A stretch of DNA of 64,000 bases from Orientallactaga sibirica (lineage: Eukaryota > Chordata > Mammalia > Rodentia > Dipodidae): assembly GCA_036365145.1 (NCBI GenBank), contig JAEOAD010000031.1, forward strand, positions 7,660,001 through 7,724,000, read 5' to 3'. The notes under the pieces are model-generated. The model did no database searches and was not told where the DNA came from. It saw nothing but the letters and a program-made list of their open reading frames with translations. Both the position numbers and the translations under genes were made by a program. Position 1 is the first letter of the stretch. Every line of letters begins with the position of its first letter. Positions 54,930 through 64,000 of the stretch are shown here, piece after piece.

Positions 54930-56270
54930 AAAGAGACTTTGCCCATTTTCAGTCTTAGCTTCTCCCAGGAGAGATTCATCTTGGAGGGACAGAAGAAATC
55001 TTACATAATGGAGCATGAAGCGTTTATAATTTTATCTTTACTGAGTAAATGAAAGGGTTGTTAACAGCCTCATTAAGAAGTGCAGAACTTTGGCCTTCGG
55101 AAAACAACTGGATGGCGCACATGTGAGCTCTTGAGGACTTCCCGAATTCCCAGAGCAGCTTCTTTGCTTTCCCATATTCTTACTGTGATTCCGCCTCTGG
55201 TGTTATGCACCTTGTTTGAAATATATGTCTATTTTCCCCTCTACTAATTGAGATTCTCTGCCTGTCATTGGGAGGAAAGTGTGTGAAAGTTTGGAATTGC
55301 TGCCTTCACTGACTAGGGAAGGCACATGTGTCTGTGTGGGGGCGTGTGCATGCGCATGGTATGTATGGGGGTGGAGAATAAAGCAGATGGTTTGGTGACG
55401 ATGCTATAGGCCTTCACTACTGATGTGAAGGGGAAGGATTTTGACCAATAAGGATGTAGAGGAAAAGTGTTACTGAAGAAGCATCCAAACCAGTGGGTAA
55501 AATGACTTAATGGTCTCAAGAAGGAAAGATGATGATTATAAAACTAAAATATTTTAAGCCAAGATGTTACTTACAAATTGAAAAATAATTAAAGGTAGCA
55601 GTTACTGAGGGCTTTCCTGGAGATCCATGGGTGGCCAGTCATTGGAGCAGGTTTTGAAGCCACTCATGTAGTCAAGATTTGAGCAACATATGGGTCCACA
55701 AGCATCCCACGTGTTGGTCACAGCCCTTGAATATAAACAACCCCTCCTCTCCCCGCAAATTGCCTTACCTATAGGAGGATATTGGGATATTTGCCAAGCA
55801 AAGGACAAAAGTCTAGAAAGCTGTGTTTCAAGCAGTGAGATATGTAGACAACTGACTAGGATGTGGCTCAATTTGTATGAGAAAAGATTTTAAGAGGTGT
55901 TTTTTTTTTTTTTTTGCTTTATGTATAGCATAGAACCTTATATCTCACAACTTTCCCACAGACAGCATTTTAAATTCTTAAAAATAATTGGAAGCATAGT
56001 CAGAGGAGCAAAAGCAGGCACAGAATAAAGGAAACACCCTGAGTTCTACATTTACTTACCTTTTCCCTGAAGACATTCCCAGTCTAGTCAGTGTATGGGC
56101 ACATGACCAAGTCTGAATGAGGATTTCCTAATGGACCGAGGAGGCAGAGGTAGGAGTGCAGGGTGGTAGTGGCTGAAAGTTGAGGGGAGTGGATATCCAG
56201 GAAAAGAGAATCATTCAAGAGGGAGCCGTCACATCTATATACAATCTCCCATCAAAACCTTACCTGATTT
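54930..56270. other. Unassigned non-coding sequence
   Basis: 1.3 kb; T-run at 55900-55915. Opposed frames 55602-55871 and 55690-55893 have no domain. Confidence 0.4.
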
Positions 56271-56274
56271 CTTT

Positions 56275-56840
56275 TTTAAAAATTATTTTATTTATTGAGG
56301 GAGGATAGAGCAAAGGAAAGGCACCCATGAGACCCACATGGAGGGCCTGGAAAAACTGTGGAAAGAAAGAAAGAAAAGAAAATTCAAGGAGCTCCTTCCA
56401 TTTGGGGAGCTGGAGAGGATAAAGAATTCATGGGTGATTAAGGGCTAGTGGGACCTTCACCTAGCTCAACTCACCCACAGCTGGAAGTTCCCAAGTGGTC
56501 AGAGAGGCTGCCCTCCCCTTGTAAAGGTATGTATAGCCTTATAGTGGTGGGCTGTCTTTCAGCTCTGGTGAACCAGAGGGATAGCTGGTTGGTTAGGGCT
56601 AGGGGCTGTCTCAGGAAGTGGCTAGCCCTGACACCAAGTTCTGGGGGCTGAACTTGACCAACCACAATGTTTAAATCCTATGAAAGGCTTCCCTCCCAAG
56701 AGGGGTCCTGGTTGTGGAAAAACAGGTCTAGGGAACTAGGCAAGAGATAAGAAATCAGATCATCTTTGATTTCTAGCAAGTACAGACTTCCTTGCCTTTT
56801 TCTTACTTCCAGGGGTCCAGTCTCCCTATCTGTAACCTCA
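56275..56840 (-). repeat. 3' LTR of the degraded ERV
   Basis: Matches the solo LTR at 32341-32870 over most of its length: 'gcaaaggaaaggcacccatg', 'ttggggagctggagaggata', 'agctggttggttagggctag' and 'gggctgaacttgaccaacca'. The U5 portion seen in the solo LTR (32217-32330) has no counterpart here. The U3 edge is put at 56840 because TGAGG on the minus strand follows a purine tract. Confidence 0.8.
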
Positions 56841-56856
56841 TATTCCCCCATCTCAT
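56841..56856 (-). promoter_or_regulatory. Putative polypurine tract
   Basis: Minus strand reads atgagatgggggaata directly before the LTR's TG. A G-rich purine run at this place primes plus-strand DNA synthesis in retroviruses. Confidence 0.5.
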
Positions 56857-57141
56857 GAGAAGATACTCTAACTGCTGTTAGGGAAAGGGGATGATGACAT
56901 CAGACCTTGAACTACTTCTGGCTTAATGGGGTTGTAGAAATATGGCAGTTAGAGAGTATCTCTCAGAGAGGGGAACTATTCTAAAGGACCCTGAACAGGT
57001 ATTGATGGAGTGCAGGAAGATAGTCTTGGAAGAAAATGTTGGAGAGAAAAAATGAAAGTAAAGAGTTAATGAGAAGTGAGCACACAGCAAACTGGTTGCC
57101 TTTAGGGTTATCCTTCTTGTGGACTTCTAGGCCTTGGGGAG

Positions 57142-57490
57142 TGTGGTGGTTTGATTCAGGTGTCCCACATAAACTTAGGTGTTCTGAATGCTAGGTTCCC
57201 AGCTGATGAAGATTTGGGAATTAACACCTGCTGGAGGCAGTGTATTGTTGGGGGTGGGCTTATGGGTATTATAGCCAGTTTCCCCTTACCAGTGTTTGGC
57301 ACAGTCTCCTGTTGCTGTTGCCCACATGATGTTGGTGAGGGGGTGATGTCTACCCTCTTGCTCATGCTATCATTTTTCCTTGCCATCATGGAGCTTCTTC
57401 CTCAAGTCTGTAAGCCAAAATAAACTTTTTTTCCCACAAGCTGCTCTTGGTTGGGTGATTTCTGCCAGCAGTGTGAACCTGACTACAACA
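57142..57490 (+). mobile_element. MaLR solo LTR
   Basis: Starts tgtggtggtttgattc, AATAAA at 57419-57424 ('aaaataaactttttttccc'), ends 'gaacctgactacaaca'. Flanks gggag (57137-57141) and gggaa (57491-57495) agree at 4 of 5 bases, as expected for a 5-bp ERVL-type duplication. It sits inside the minus-strand ERV. Confidence 0.8.
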
Positions 57491-57495
57491 GGGAA

Positions 57496-59865
57496 CATTC
57501 GAGGGAACCCAGGTAGATGGAGTTGGATTGTCTGAGGACCATCTGAGCATGAGCTGGCTGAGATTTTTTCCCCTAGAACTGTTGATTGAATGGCACAGCA
57601 GTGTCTGATATGGTCTGCATCTGTTTTTGTATGGCTTATAAAACAGATGAGTTATTGGCAGAGTTATCAGGAATATATACACAATATTTAACCTTAATAA
57701 TGGTAAATATACCATTTTTTATATATTAGCCTTCAAGAGTGTACCTTTAAAAATTTTCCCTGGGGGTAGCCAGGGCCAAAGATTGGTACCATATAACCAT
57801 TAGGTGCCATGAAGGGCTGTTCAAATATATGTTTAGCCTCAGGACTTATTTAATGATGTTCTGGCACAAGTTAGAAGAGATTCACCATTGAAATCTTCTG
57901 AATTAAGTGACCCTTGCTCAGAGTCATATATATATATATATATATGTTTGAAAATAACCATTTTGACATATATAGTTGTTTTTCCTTATAAAATTAGAAC
58001 TATGAGAGATGGGGACAACATGTCTTAAGGCCTTGTTTGTTTCCCCTCTTGGAAAACTCTTGTTGTGTTACTGTTACTTAATAAACCATTTATATATTTG
58101 AGGTATCTATCTTTGGTTATACATTTCTTTCTCAGTGGTTAAGACCAAGCAGATAGCCAAAATTTAATCAAGGATTAATTTTTGAGGTCATTAATGGCTT
58201 TCCAAAGGAGACTTTAGGGACACAGGAGCAGCCCTATAGCTTCTCTGATACTGGTGTTGTCTGTTAGGATGAATCAGGGCCGTGTTGGACAAGTAGTTTC
58301 CGTTTTGGGAAGCCAGGAGGACTGATTGATCCTCAGTGTGACTCTCCTGTTTCAGACTGTGCACTGATTTTTTGTTTGTTTGTTTCTGGGTCTCTGTATC
58401 CTCCCTGATCAGGAAGACAGGTGACTTACCAGGGGGCCACTGTAGAAGTGTCCCATCTCCAGTGGCCTCATGCTCTGAGAACAGGGACCAAGATATTGGC
58501 CTTTTTAGCTCTGGTGATCCCAATTGGCTTTGGCTTCAACATAGGTGATTAGAACACTTACAAAGGAAGCTACACCAACCTGGATATATGTATATATATA
58601 GCACATTTGATTACTGAAATCTATCCAGTAAAAGAATTGCACAAATGTTTTAAGTTATTTTGTCTAACCTCTAAGTTTAGTTATTCTGTGACAGCATAGA
58701 CCATATCTGAAGCATTAGAAAGTAGGCATGTCTTATCCTTTAAATACCTAATAGCTATAAATACAGGCAGAACCTGTCACCCATCTTGAAAATAATATAC
58801 ATCTAAACCAATTAATTTAACCTAGAAATTGTCAGCCAAAAGACAAGTAAGACAGTCTTGGCACCTGTGTTTGAAAACATCTTTGAGTAGTCCAAGTACC
58901 TGTGTGGGTACCAATTACCCAGGGAATGCTGGAAACAGAATCACAGAACTTGAGACTATTTGTCTCAGATGAGGACCATTGTTTGAGCATGAGGCTGTAC
59001 CTAAAGCAGGGAATATGTCTTAAGAGTTAATTTTGTTATAAGCACTGGACTTGAGATGCCAGAAATGAGACAGTTCCTTTATATATAACAGCAGAATCTG
59101 GTCATTGTTGAAGTAAAACAGCTAAGCTCTAATACAACCCTTGACAAATCTGTTTTGAATGAGAAAATACTGTTTGACAACCAATGTTTTTAGCTTAATC
59201 TTGGATAGCAATTGATCTTTTGTATAATGGGATTTTTTTATTAACATAAAGCAATTTTATGTCTTACCCATGACTTAAAATTGATAAAGCTTAGGCAAGC
59301 TATCCCAACATATTTTACCTAACAGGAGGGTAAAGGTTAATAGTGACTTTACTGAAATTAAATCACTTGAACTTAAGTGATTAAACCCAATGATGACCAC
59401 TTGATAGAATTAGCATAAATAAAACAGAGCTATCTTTAAAGTCACAATGTTTTTAGGTATGAATGCCTCATCTTTGGAAATTAAACACTTATACATGAAC
59501 CTTTATCTTAAGACTCAGTTTCTTCAATAGTAAAACCTTGACAAACAGAGCCTTAAAGCCAGTTTTCATAACCCTTAAACCATAACAAGTTAGCGTCAGT
59601 GAGCTGTTAATGAAGCCTTGTAAGACTCAGCTTCTGTACTGTTTAAAACCTTGGCATCAAGTAAACACATTTTAGATTTTAGCAAATTAAATGTTTCCCT
59701 GAGCAACATTTATTAACATTATAATCTCCTTTTGTCGTTTTCTTTTTGTGTTGCATATAGCTTTTATTATGTTAAGGTGTTTTCCCACAATTCCTAGTTT
59801 CTTCAGTACTTTATTTTTTATTAGTTATGTATATATACAGCCATGATGGTACCATCATTAGTTTT
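57496..59865. other. Unassigned interior of the ERV, AT-rich
   Basis: 2.4 kb without a frame I can assign to pol or env. The minus frames 57386-57715 and 58191-58523 (109 and 110 codons) have no recognised motif. (AT)n at 57930-57946. Whether all of this is retroviral is uncertain. Confidence 0.4.
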
Positions 59866-59869
59866 TATC

Positions 59870-60152
59870 TTCCTTTCTAGTCCCTTTTTTCCCTCTTGGC
59901 TTCCCAATTATAATAAAGAGAAGTTGTCACCTGGAGGAACTGTTTTAAGTTCTTATCTGCTTCAGCCTCTAATTTTTGTAATTTCTTATGAATATCAGGT
60001 GTTGACAGGGTTAAAAATTTATCTTTAAGAAGAATTTCCTCCTCCAAGGTATCTGGAGTTCCATTAGTATGTTTTCTAATCATCTCCTTAAGTCTCTGGA
60101 GAAAAGTAATGGGCAGTTCCTATTCTTCTGGTATTATCGAAATGAGCCCTCA
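59870..60152 (-). pseudogene. Gammaretrovirus-like gag (capsid C-terminus) remnant
   Basis: The open piece 59877-60083 and its upstream extension to about 60152 resemble the end of the class I retroviral capsid: a TFLQRL stretch like the major homology region, then TPDIHKKLQKLE followed by charged sequence. In gammaretroviruses this part of Gag forms the capsid C-terminal domain, which drives particle assembly. An in-frame stop (60120-60122) precedes the first Met. No nucleocapsid zinc knuckle was found downstream and nothing remains upstream, so this is a broken fragment about 90 codons long. The strand agrees with the LTR at 56275. Family assignment is by motif recognition, without a database search. 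Confidence 0.65.
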
Positions 60153-60157
60153 CTGAT

Positions 60158-60199
60158 TTGTGTGGCAAGTGCTCTTACTGCTGAGCCACTTTCAAAGAC
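60158..60199 (-). repeat. Possible tRNA-SINE head fragment
   Basis: 'gtggcaagtgctcttactgc' then 'tgagccac' resembles the reverse tRNA-SINE head (aagtgccttaaccgctgagcc). Very short. Confidence 0.35.
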
Positions 60200-61020
60200 C
60201 TGAAAAATATGTAATTTTAATAGGACATTTTCATATCATCTCACAGTAATTCCTAGAGCTAGTAAGTAAAATATCAATATGAAAAAAATCCAAAACACTG
60301 TGAGCTGACAATTATAAAACAATACTCACAAAATCTATAGATTTTCTGTGTTTTCTAATGTATATGAAATATTTTCTACCATGGACCATATACTTGGCCA
60401 GAAAACTAATCTTGATAAATCTGAAAAGACTGAAATAATAGAGTATGTTCTCTGAGCACAGTGAAATTAAATTAGAAGTCAATAACAGTAAGATACTTGG
60501 AAAATCTCCAAATATTTAGAACTGAATCTGTATACCTCTACCATTATTCATAGGTCATGGAAAACATCATAAGGAAAATCAGAAGTACTTTGATCTAAGC
60601 AATAGTAAGAACAGTGTGTGTAAAAATTTGTGGATGAAGGTGAATCATCACAGTCTGAAATGCTCATAGAAAGAATGGCTTAAGCTCAGTGGCTTACAAC
60701 TATAAGAAATTAAAAACGAGGGTTGGAGAGATGGCTTAGCAGTTAAGGTGCCTGCCAGCCAAGCCTAAGAATGCTCATTCAGTTCTTCAGGTCCCACATT
60801 TAGCCAGATGCAAAAAGTGACACAAGGGCGCAATGCTGCACTTGCCCACAAGGGGGCACATGCATCTGGAGTTCATTCACAGCGGCTGATAGGCCACTGG
60901 CGTGGCCATTCTCTCTCTCACTCTCACAAAAATGAATAAAACCTAAAATTAGTAGTGAGAAGGAAATAATAGAAGAAATCAATAAAATTGATAATAATGA
61001 AAAAGGATATGAAAGAGAGT
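60200..61020 (+). pseudogene. L1 ORF2 remnant, first segment
   Basis: 'attagaagtcaataacagta', 'gatacttggaaaatctccaa', 'aaaatttgtggatgaagg' and 'agaaatcaataaaattgata' are the mutated ORF2 stretch just before the RT core. Frame destroyed; a tRNA-SINE sits at 60720-60945. Confidence 0.75.
60720..60945 (+). mobile_element. tRNA-derived SINE
   Basis: 'gggttggagagatggcttag', 'agccagatgcaaaaagtgac' and 'tggagttcattcacagcggc', with a short ATAAA tail. The middle carries an extra stretch with 'gggcgcaatgctgcacttgc'. Confidence 0.85.
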
Positions 61021-61149
61021 ATTATCAGTGAAGTTGAAGAAGAGAGGTGGATAGAAATTCTATAGTCAGAGTAGACAGAAAAGAGAATGGAACATCAAGG
61101 ATGTTTGAGATCAGGCTCACAAGTGTGAGATCTGTGGAACTGAAGTCCA

Positions 61150-61710
61150 AGAAGAAGAGGGAGCAAGAGCAGGGAAAAGACAATGTTTGAAATATAATGG
61201 CTGGAAATAATTGTTTTATGAGGACATAAGTGTGCAAACTTAAGATCAGTGGACCCCAAAGGTAAACATGTGCATGCATGCACACACATGGATACATACT
61301 CACACCAGATCTGACCACATTACAGTTAAGCATCTGAAAACCAAAGATAAGGAGAACAATCTTGATAACAGCCACAGAGATAGGAGGCGGGTACACTTAT
61401 GGTGACAGTGATTCAAATTCCCACTGACTTTCCTCAGGTACCATTGAGGACTGAAGGTAGTGGGCAAGCATCTGTGATAGGATTGAAAAGGTGAATCTGG
61501 AATTCCACGCCCCCAAGTGAGCATACTCTTCCAGAACGACGGTGAAAGTCTTCACATAAAAGAATACCGAGAGGATTCATTACCAGTGATGTGGCAGGAC
61601 AGGAAAATGAAGGGCAGTTCTTAAGGCTGAAGGGAATTGACATTCACTTGCAAATGTGAATCCTTAGGAAGGAATAAAAAGCACTAGAAATAGTAAGAAT
61701 CTGGACAAAT
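61150..61710 (+). pseudogene. L1 ORF1 C-terminal remnant plus spacer
   Basis: 'aaatataatggctggaaata', 'gttaagcatctgaaaaccaa', 'gataaggagaacaatcttga', 'taacagccacagagat', 'gaggattcattaccagtgat' and 'aaaaagcactagaaatagta' follow old mammalian L1 ORF1 C-terminal and inter-ORF order. ORF1p is the RNA-binding chaperone of L1. The frame is lost. The minus-strand frames listed here (61025-61643) are shadows. Confidence 0.6.
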
Positions 61711-61789
61711 AGAAAAACCTTGTCACAAGGCAAACTCCAGGTTCAGATAGCTTCACTGGTGAAATCTAACAAGTAGTTAAGAAAGAAAT

Positions 61790-62350
61790 GTGAGGGCTGG
61801 GGAGGTGGCACAGCAGGTGGGAGTGCTTGATGTGCAAGGATTCTCACACTTGAGTCTGGTCCTCAGGATAAAAAGCTGGACAGACCGCAGGGGATGGGAG
61901 AGGTGAAGACAGGAATACTGCTGGGGCTCACTGATCAGCTGGTCAGATTAAAATATATATCTATAACAACAACAAAAACCCAGGGCTGGAGAGATGGCTA
62001 AGGGGTTAAAGTGCTTGTCTGCAAAGTGAAAAGACCCAGGTTTGATTCCCCAGGACCCATGTAAGCCAGATGCACAGGTTAATACATGCGTCTGGAGTTC
62101 GTTTGCAGTGGCTGGAGGCCCTGGTGCACACATTCTTTCTCTCTCTACCTCTTGCTCTCTTTCCCTTTAAAAAAACAACACAACAGGTTTCAGGTTCAGT
62201 GAGAAAGTCTGTCTCAAGAAAACAAGGTGGAAGAGGGATAGGAGAGGACACTTGATGTCCTCTTCTGGACTCTGAACATCTGTGCATGCACCTGCACACA
62301 CATGTGCATATACCACACATGGACATGCTACACTTACCACAACACGAAGA
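61790..62350 (+). mobile_element. B3 SINE split by a tRNA-SINE
   Basis: The 5' part 61790-61981 ('gggctggggaggtggcacag', 'actgctggggctcactgatc') and the 3' part 62169-62350 ('gagaaagtctgtctcaagaa', 'gtcctcttctggactctgaa', CA-rich tail) make one B3. It is inserted in the L1 RT segment. Confidence 0.75.
61982..62168 (+). mobile_element. tRNA-derived SINE inside a B3
   Basis: 'agggctggagagatggctaa', 'ggtttgattccccaggaccc' and 'gagttcgtttgcagtggctg', A-rich tail. The flanks are similar AAC-rich runs ('acaacaacaaaaacc' and 'aaaacaacacaacag'). Confidence 0.93.
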
Positions 62351-62719
62351 AAGAAATGTGACATCTTTTAAAACTTTTTCAGACAGAAAGAAGGAACTCT
62401 TCCAAAATTGTTCATAAATAATGACAAGGACCTTAAAAGAAATTATCCAGTCTTTCCAATATAGCATGAAATATTCAAAGCATCAAATCCTGATCAAAGC
62501 ATTAGCAAATCAAGTCTAACAATATATACAAAGAATAAGATATCATGACCAAAATTGGCTCATTTCAAGAATCCAGGATTGCCTTGAAAATCCATCCATT
62601 AAATTCATGACATGAACATAATAAAGGAGGGGAAAAAACCATGTGAACAATTTAGTAGATGCAAAAAACTCACAGCTGCCAATGCTTGCAACTGATGTCA
62701 GCTATAAGAATGGTAAATC

Positions 62720-62935
62720 GGGGCTGGGGAGATGCCTTAGTGGTTACGTGCTTGCCTGTGAAGCCTAAGGACCTCAGTTCAAGGCTCAATTCCCCAGTAC
62801 CTATGTAAGCCAGATGCACAAGGTATCACATGTATCTGGGGTTCGTTTGCAGTGGATGGAGACCCTGGTGTACCCATTCTTTCTCTCTCTTTCCCTCAAA
62901 TAAATAAATAAAAATAAACAAAATTTAAAAAGAAA
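62720..62935 (+). mobile_element. tRNA-derived SINE, longer-head variant
   Basis: 'ggggctggggagatgcctta', then 'ctcagttcaaggctcaattc', which carries a short extra segment at the B-box compared with the copies at 27980 and 36653. Ends in (AAAT)n. Confidence 0.92.
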
Positions 62936-62939
62936 GAGT

Positions 62940-63209
62940 GGTAAATCTGGGCTAGGGTAATGGCTCAGTGGCTCCATTGCTTGCCACTCAAGAATGAGTA
63001 TCTGAGTTTGGATCTCCAAACCCCACATCAAAGCTGGAATCTGTGGTGGCCTTCTGCAATCCCAACTTGTCTATGGTGAGATGGGAGACAGAGGTAGGAG
63101 AACTTCCCAGAAGCTTACAGACCAGCTAGCTTGGCAAATGGAGCATTGAAGCAGGTGAGAACCAACACATGACAGTTATCCTCTGATCTCTACAGGTATG
63201 CTGGGGCAT

Positions 63210-63250
<41 letters not shown>

Positions 63251-63275
63251 CTCTCTCTCTCTCTCTCTCTCCAAA
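62940..63275 (+). mobile_element. B3 SINE with (CA)n(CT)n tail
   Basis: 'ctgggctagggtaatggctc', 'gtttggatctccaaacccca', 'agaagcttacagaccagcta' and 'tatcctctgatctctacagg', then (CA) 63211-63246 and (CT) 63247-63271. Confidence 0.82.
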
Positions 63276-63784
63276 ATAGAAAAGAGTGGAAAATCATAAT
63301 ATCTCACCTACTTTCCAGATTTCCATCAGCTCACAGTCCCAAAGTTCTCTGAATAAAGGTAACTCAGTAGGGTCCTCCACTTAACTAGAAACTGCAGCTA
63401 TCATTTAGAAACTTTGGGGCTCTAATGTCTAGTGAAACTAATGAGAAGAAAGGAATTACTGCACAGAAGTTGTTGATTCTGACTCACCCAGTAAGGAACT
63501 AAGTGTTTGATACCCTACTGGGGATGGGAAAGGGTATGTTCTCCAAAGGATTCCCTGGGGATGTGTTTGGTGCTCATGGGCCAGCAGGCATGTCTAACAC
63601 TACTATTCCAACCAGTCCAGGAAACCGAGGGTTCACACTCTGAGGGATGAAGGTCCAGGTTACCCCCACCCCCTCTGAAGAAGCAACCCAGACCAGTCAC
63701 AATGGATGCTGTGTGAGGATGGTGATGGATATCACAGCTAGAGGCAGCAATCAACACGTAGCAAGACCCCTTTGCTAACTTTAT
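63276..63784. other. Unassigned non-coding sequence
   Basis: About 510 bp. The minus frame 63515-63793 (92 codons) has no domain. Confidence 0.4.
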
Positions 63785-63803
63785 TTTTTGCATGCATGCA
63801 TGT

Positions 63804-63841
<38 letters not shown>

Positions 63842-64000
63842 CTACTCATGCCCCATTTGCACATTTGCAGAGGCCAGCTGTTCCCTTCCTGTTGCTTATC
63901 CACTTTATTTCCTTGAGATGGAGTCTCTCACTGAACCTGGAGCTGCTGTTTTCAGTCAGACTGGCTGACCAGCCAGCTTCAGCAGTCCTTTACTCTCTGC
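63785..64000 (-). mobile_element. B3 SINE running off the window
   Basis: (GT)n tail 63808-63839, 'tttgcagaggccagctgttc' and 'gatggagtctctcactgaac', then 'ctggctgaccagccagcttc'. The 5' head lies beyond base 64000. Confidence 0.75.

Larger units (their letters stand above)
56275..60157 (-). mobile_element. Degraded class I endogenous retrovirus
   Basis: Minus-strand order is gag remnant (59870-60152), unassigned AT-rich interior, polypurine tract (56841-56856), then 3' LTR (56275-56840). Only about 3 kb separates gag from the LTR, with no pol or env recognised, so it is internally deleted or non-autonomous. The 5' LTR and leader are absent; sequence at 60158 onwards is SINE/L1. A MaLR LTR at 57142-57490 is a later insertion. 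Confidence 0.6.
60200..62719 (+). mobile_element. Ancient L1 (L1M-like), rearranged and SINE-filled
   Basis: Decayed plus-strand L1 pieces: ORF2 (60200-61020), ORF1 C-terminus plus spacer (61150-61710), then the ORF2 RT region (61725-62719, with inserts 61790-62350). No usable frame. The piece order differs from a normal ORF1-ORF2 element. Confidence 0.75.
61725..62719 (+). pseudogene. L1 ORF2 remnant, RT segment
   Basis: 'agatagcttcactggtgaaa' opens the RT region. After the SINE inserts come 'atgacaaggaccttaaaaga', 'caaagcattagcaaatcaag', 'taagatatcatgaccaaaat', 'accatgtgaacaatttagta' and 'gatgcaaaaaactcaca'. These are decayed RT-core words, with many stops. Confidence 0.75.

Noticed and set aside
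57386..58523. Two about 110-codon minus frames as possible ERV env or pol
   Set aside because: No retroviral motif is recognisable, and the first runs through the MaLR LTR.
62006..62467. 153-codon minus-strand open frame
   Set aside because: It runs antisense through a tRNA-SINE, half a B3 and an L1 remnant; a chance frame in repeats.
1..64000. CRISPR arrays, tRNA or rRNA genes, bacterial operons
   Set aside because: Regular repeats are microsatellites and tRNA-like sequences are SINE heads. All content is mammalian nuclear repeat DNA.

Overview
This window looks like rodent nuclear DNA with no recognisable protein-coding gene. The main evidence is its repeat content. It has dozens of 7SL-derived B1 SINEs. 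It also has a second abundant SINE with a tRNA-like head (A-box-like tggcttagcgg, B-box-like ggtttgattcc) and a body reading 'gccagatgcacaag ... gagttcgtttgcagtgg'. Rodent ID, B3 and B4 SINEs, rodent-type L1 3' ends and MaLR LTRs are present too. From memory these B1 and tRNA-SINE consensus forms are those of jerboas (Dipodidae, for example Jaculus); that assignment is an inference. No CpG-rich promoter, tRNA, rRNA, CRISPR or bacterial-type gene was seen. Almost all open frames are short and low in complexity, or lie in repeats.

Layout. 0-5.6 kb: short L1 3' ends with clear target-site duplications (TSDs), B1 and tRNA-SINEs, and a degenerate repeat. 5.7-16 kb: mostly unassigned sequence with SINEs, a B1 cluster at 11.7-12.2 kb, and a small palindrome between direct repeats near 14.0 kb. 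16-27.4 kb: three longer 5'-truncated L1 copies and an older L1. The largest copy (2.8 kb, with the end of ORF2) sits in a putative hAT DNA transposon (22.77-27.42 kb) that also collected SINEs. 27.4-35.5 kb: a MER5A-like hAT remnant, B3/B4/B1 elements, a MIR, and a complete solo class I LTR (32217-32889) with a 4-bp TSD. 35.6-37.3 kb: long pyrimidine microsatellites beside SINE tails. 37.4-46.2 kb: largely unassigned, with a MaLR LTR and a SINE-free 2.7-kb block. 46.2-51.3 kb: SINEs, a MaLR LTR and an old L1 broken by SINEs. 51.3-56.3 kb: unassigned sequence, an old MLT1-like LTR, and two B1s inserted at the same target. 56.3-60.2 kb: a degraded, internally deleted class I endogenous retrovirus on the minus strand (3' LTR, polypurine tract, gag remnant) with a MaLR solo LTR inside it. 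60.2-62.7 kb: an old L1 on the plus strand whose ORF2 and ORF1 pieces are out of order. 62.7-64 kb: SINEs and microsatellites.

Nothing here acts together as a gene system; the content is a record of successive insertions. By my count about 11 of 12 L1 segments and about 34 of 45 B1/tRNA-SINE copies are on the minus strand. That would fit, but does not prove, that the window is intronic to a plus-strand gene. I found no convincing new biological system. The best leads are structural: nested insertions with readable TSDs, an LTR family shared by two loci, a palindrome between perfect direct repeats, and compound purine microsatellites growing from SINE tails.
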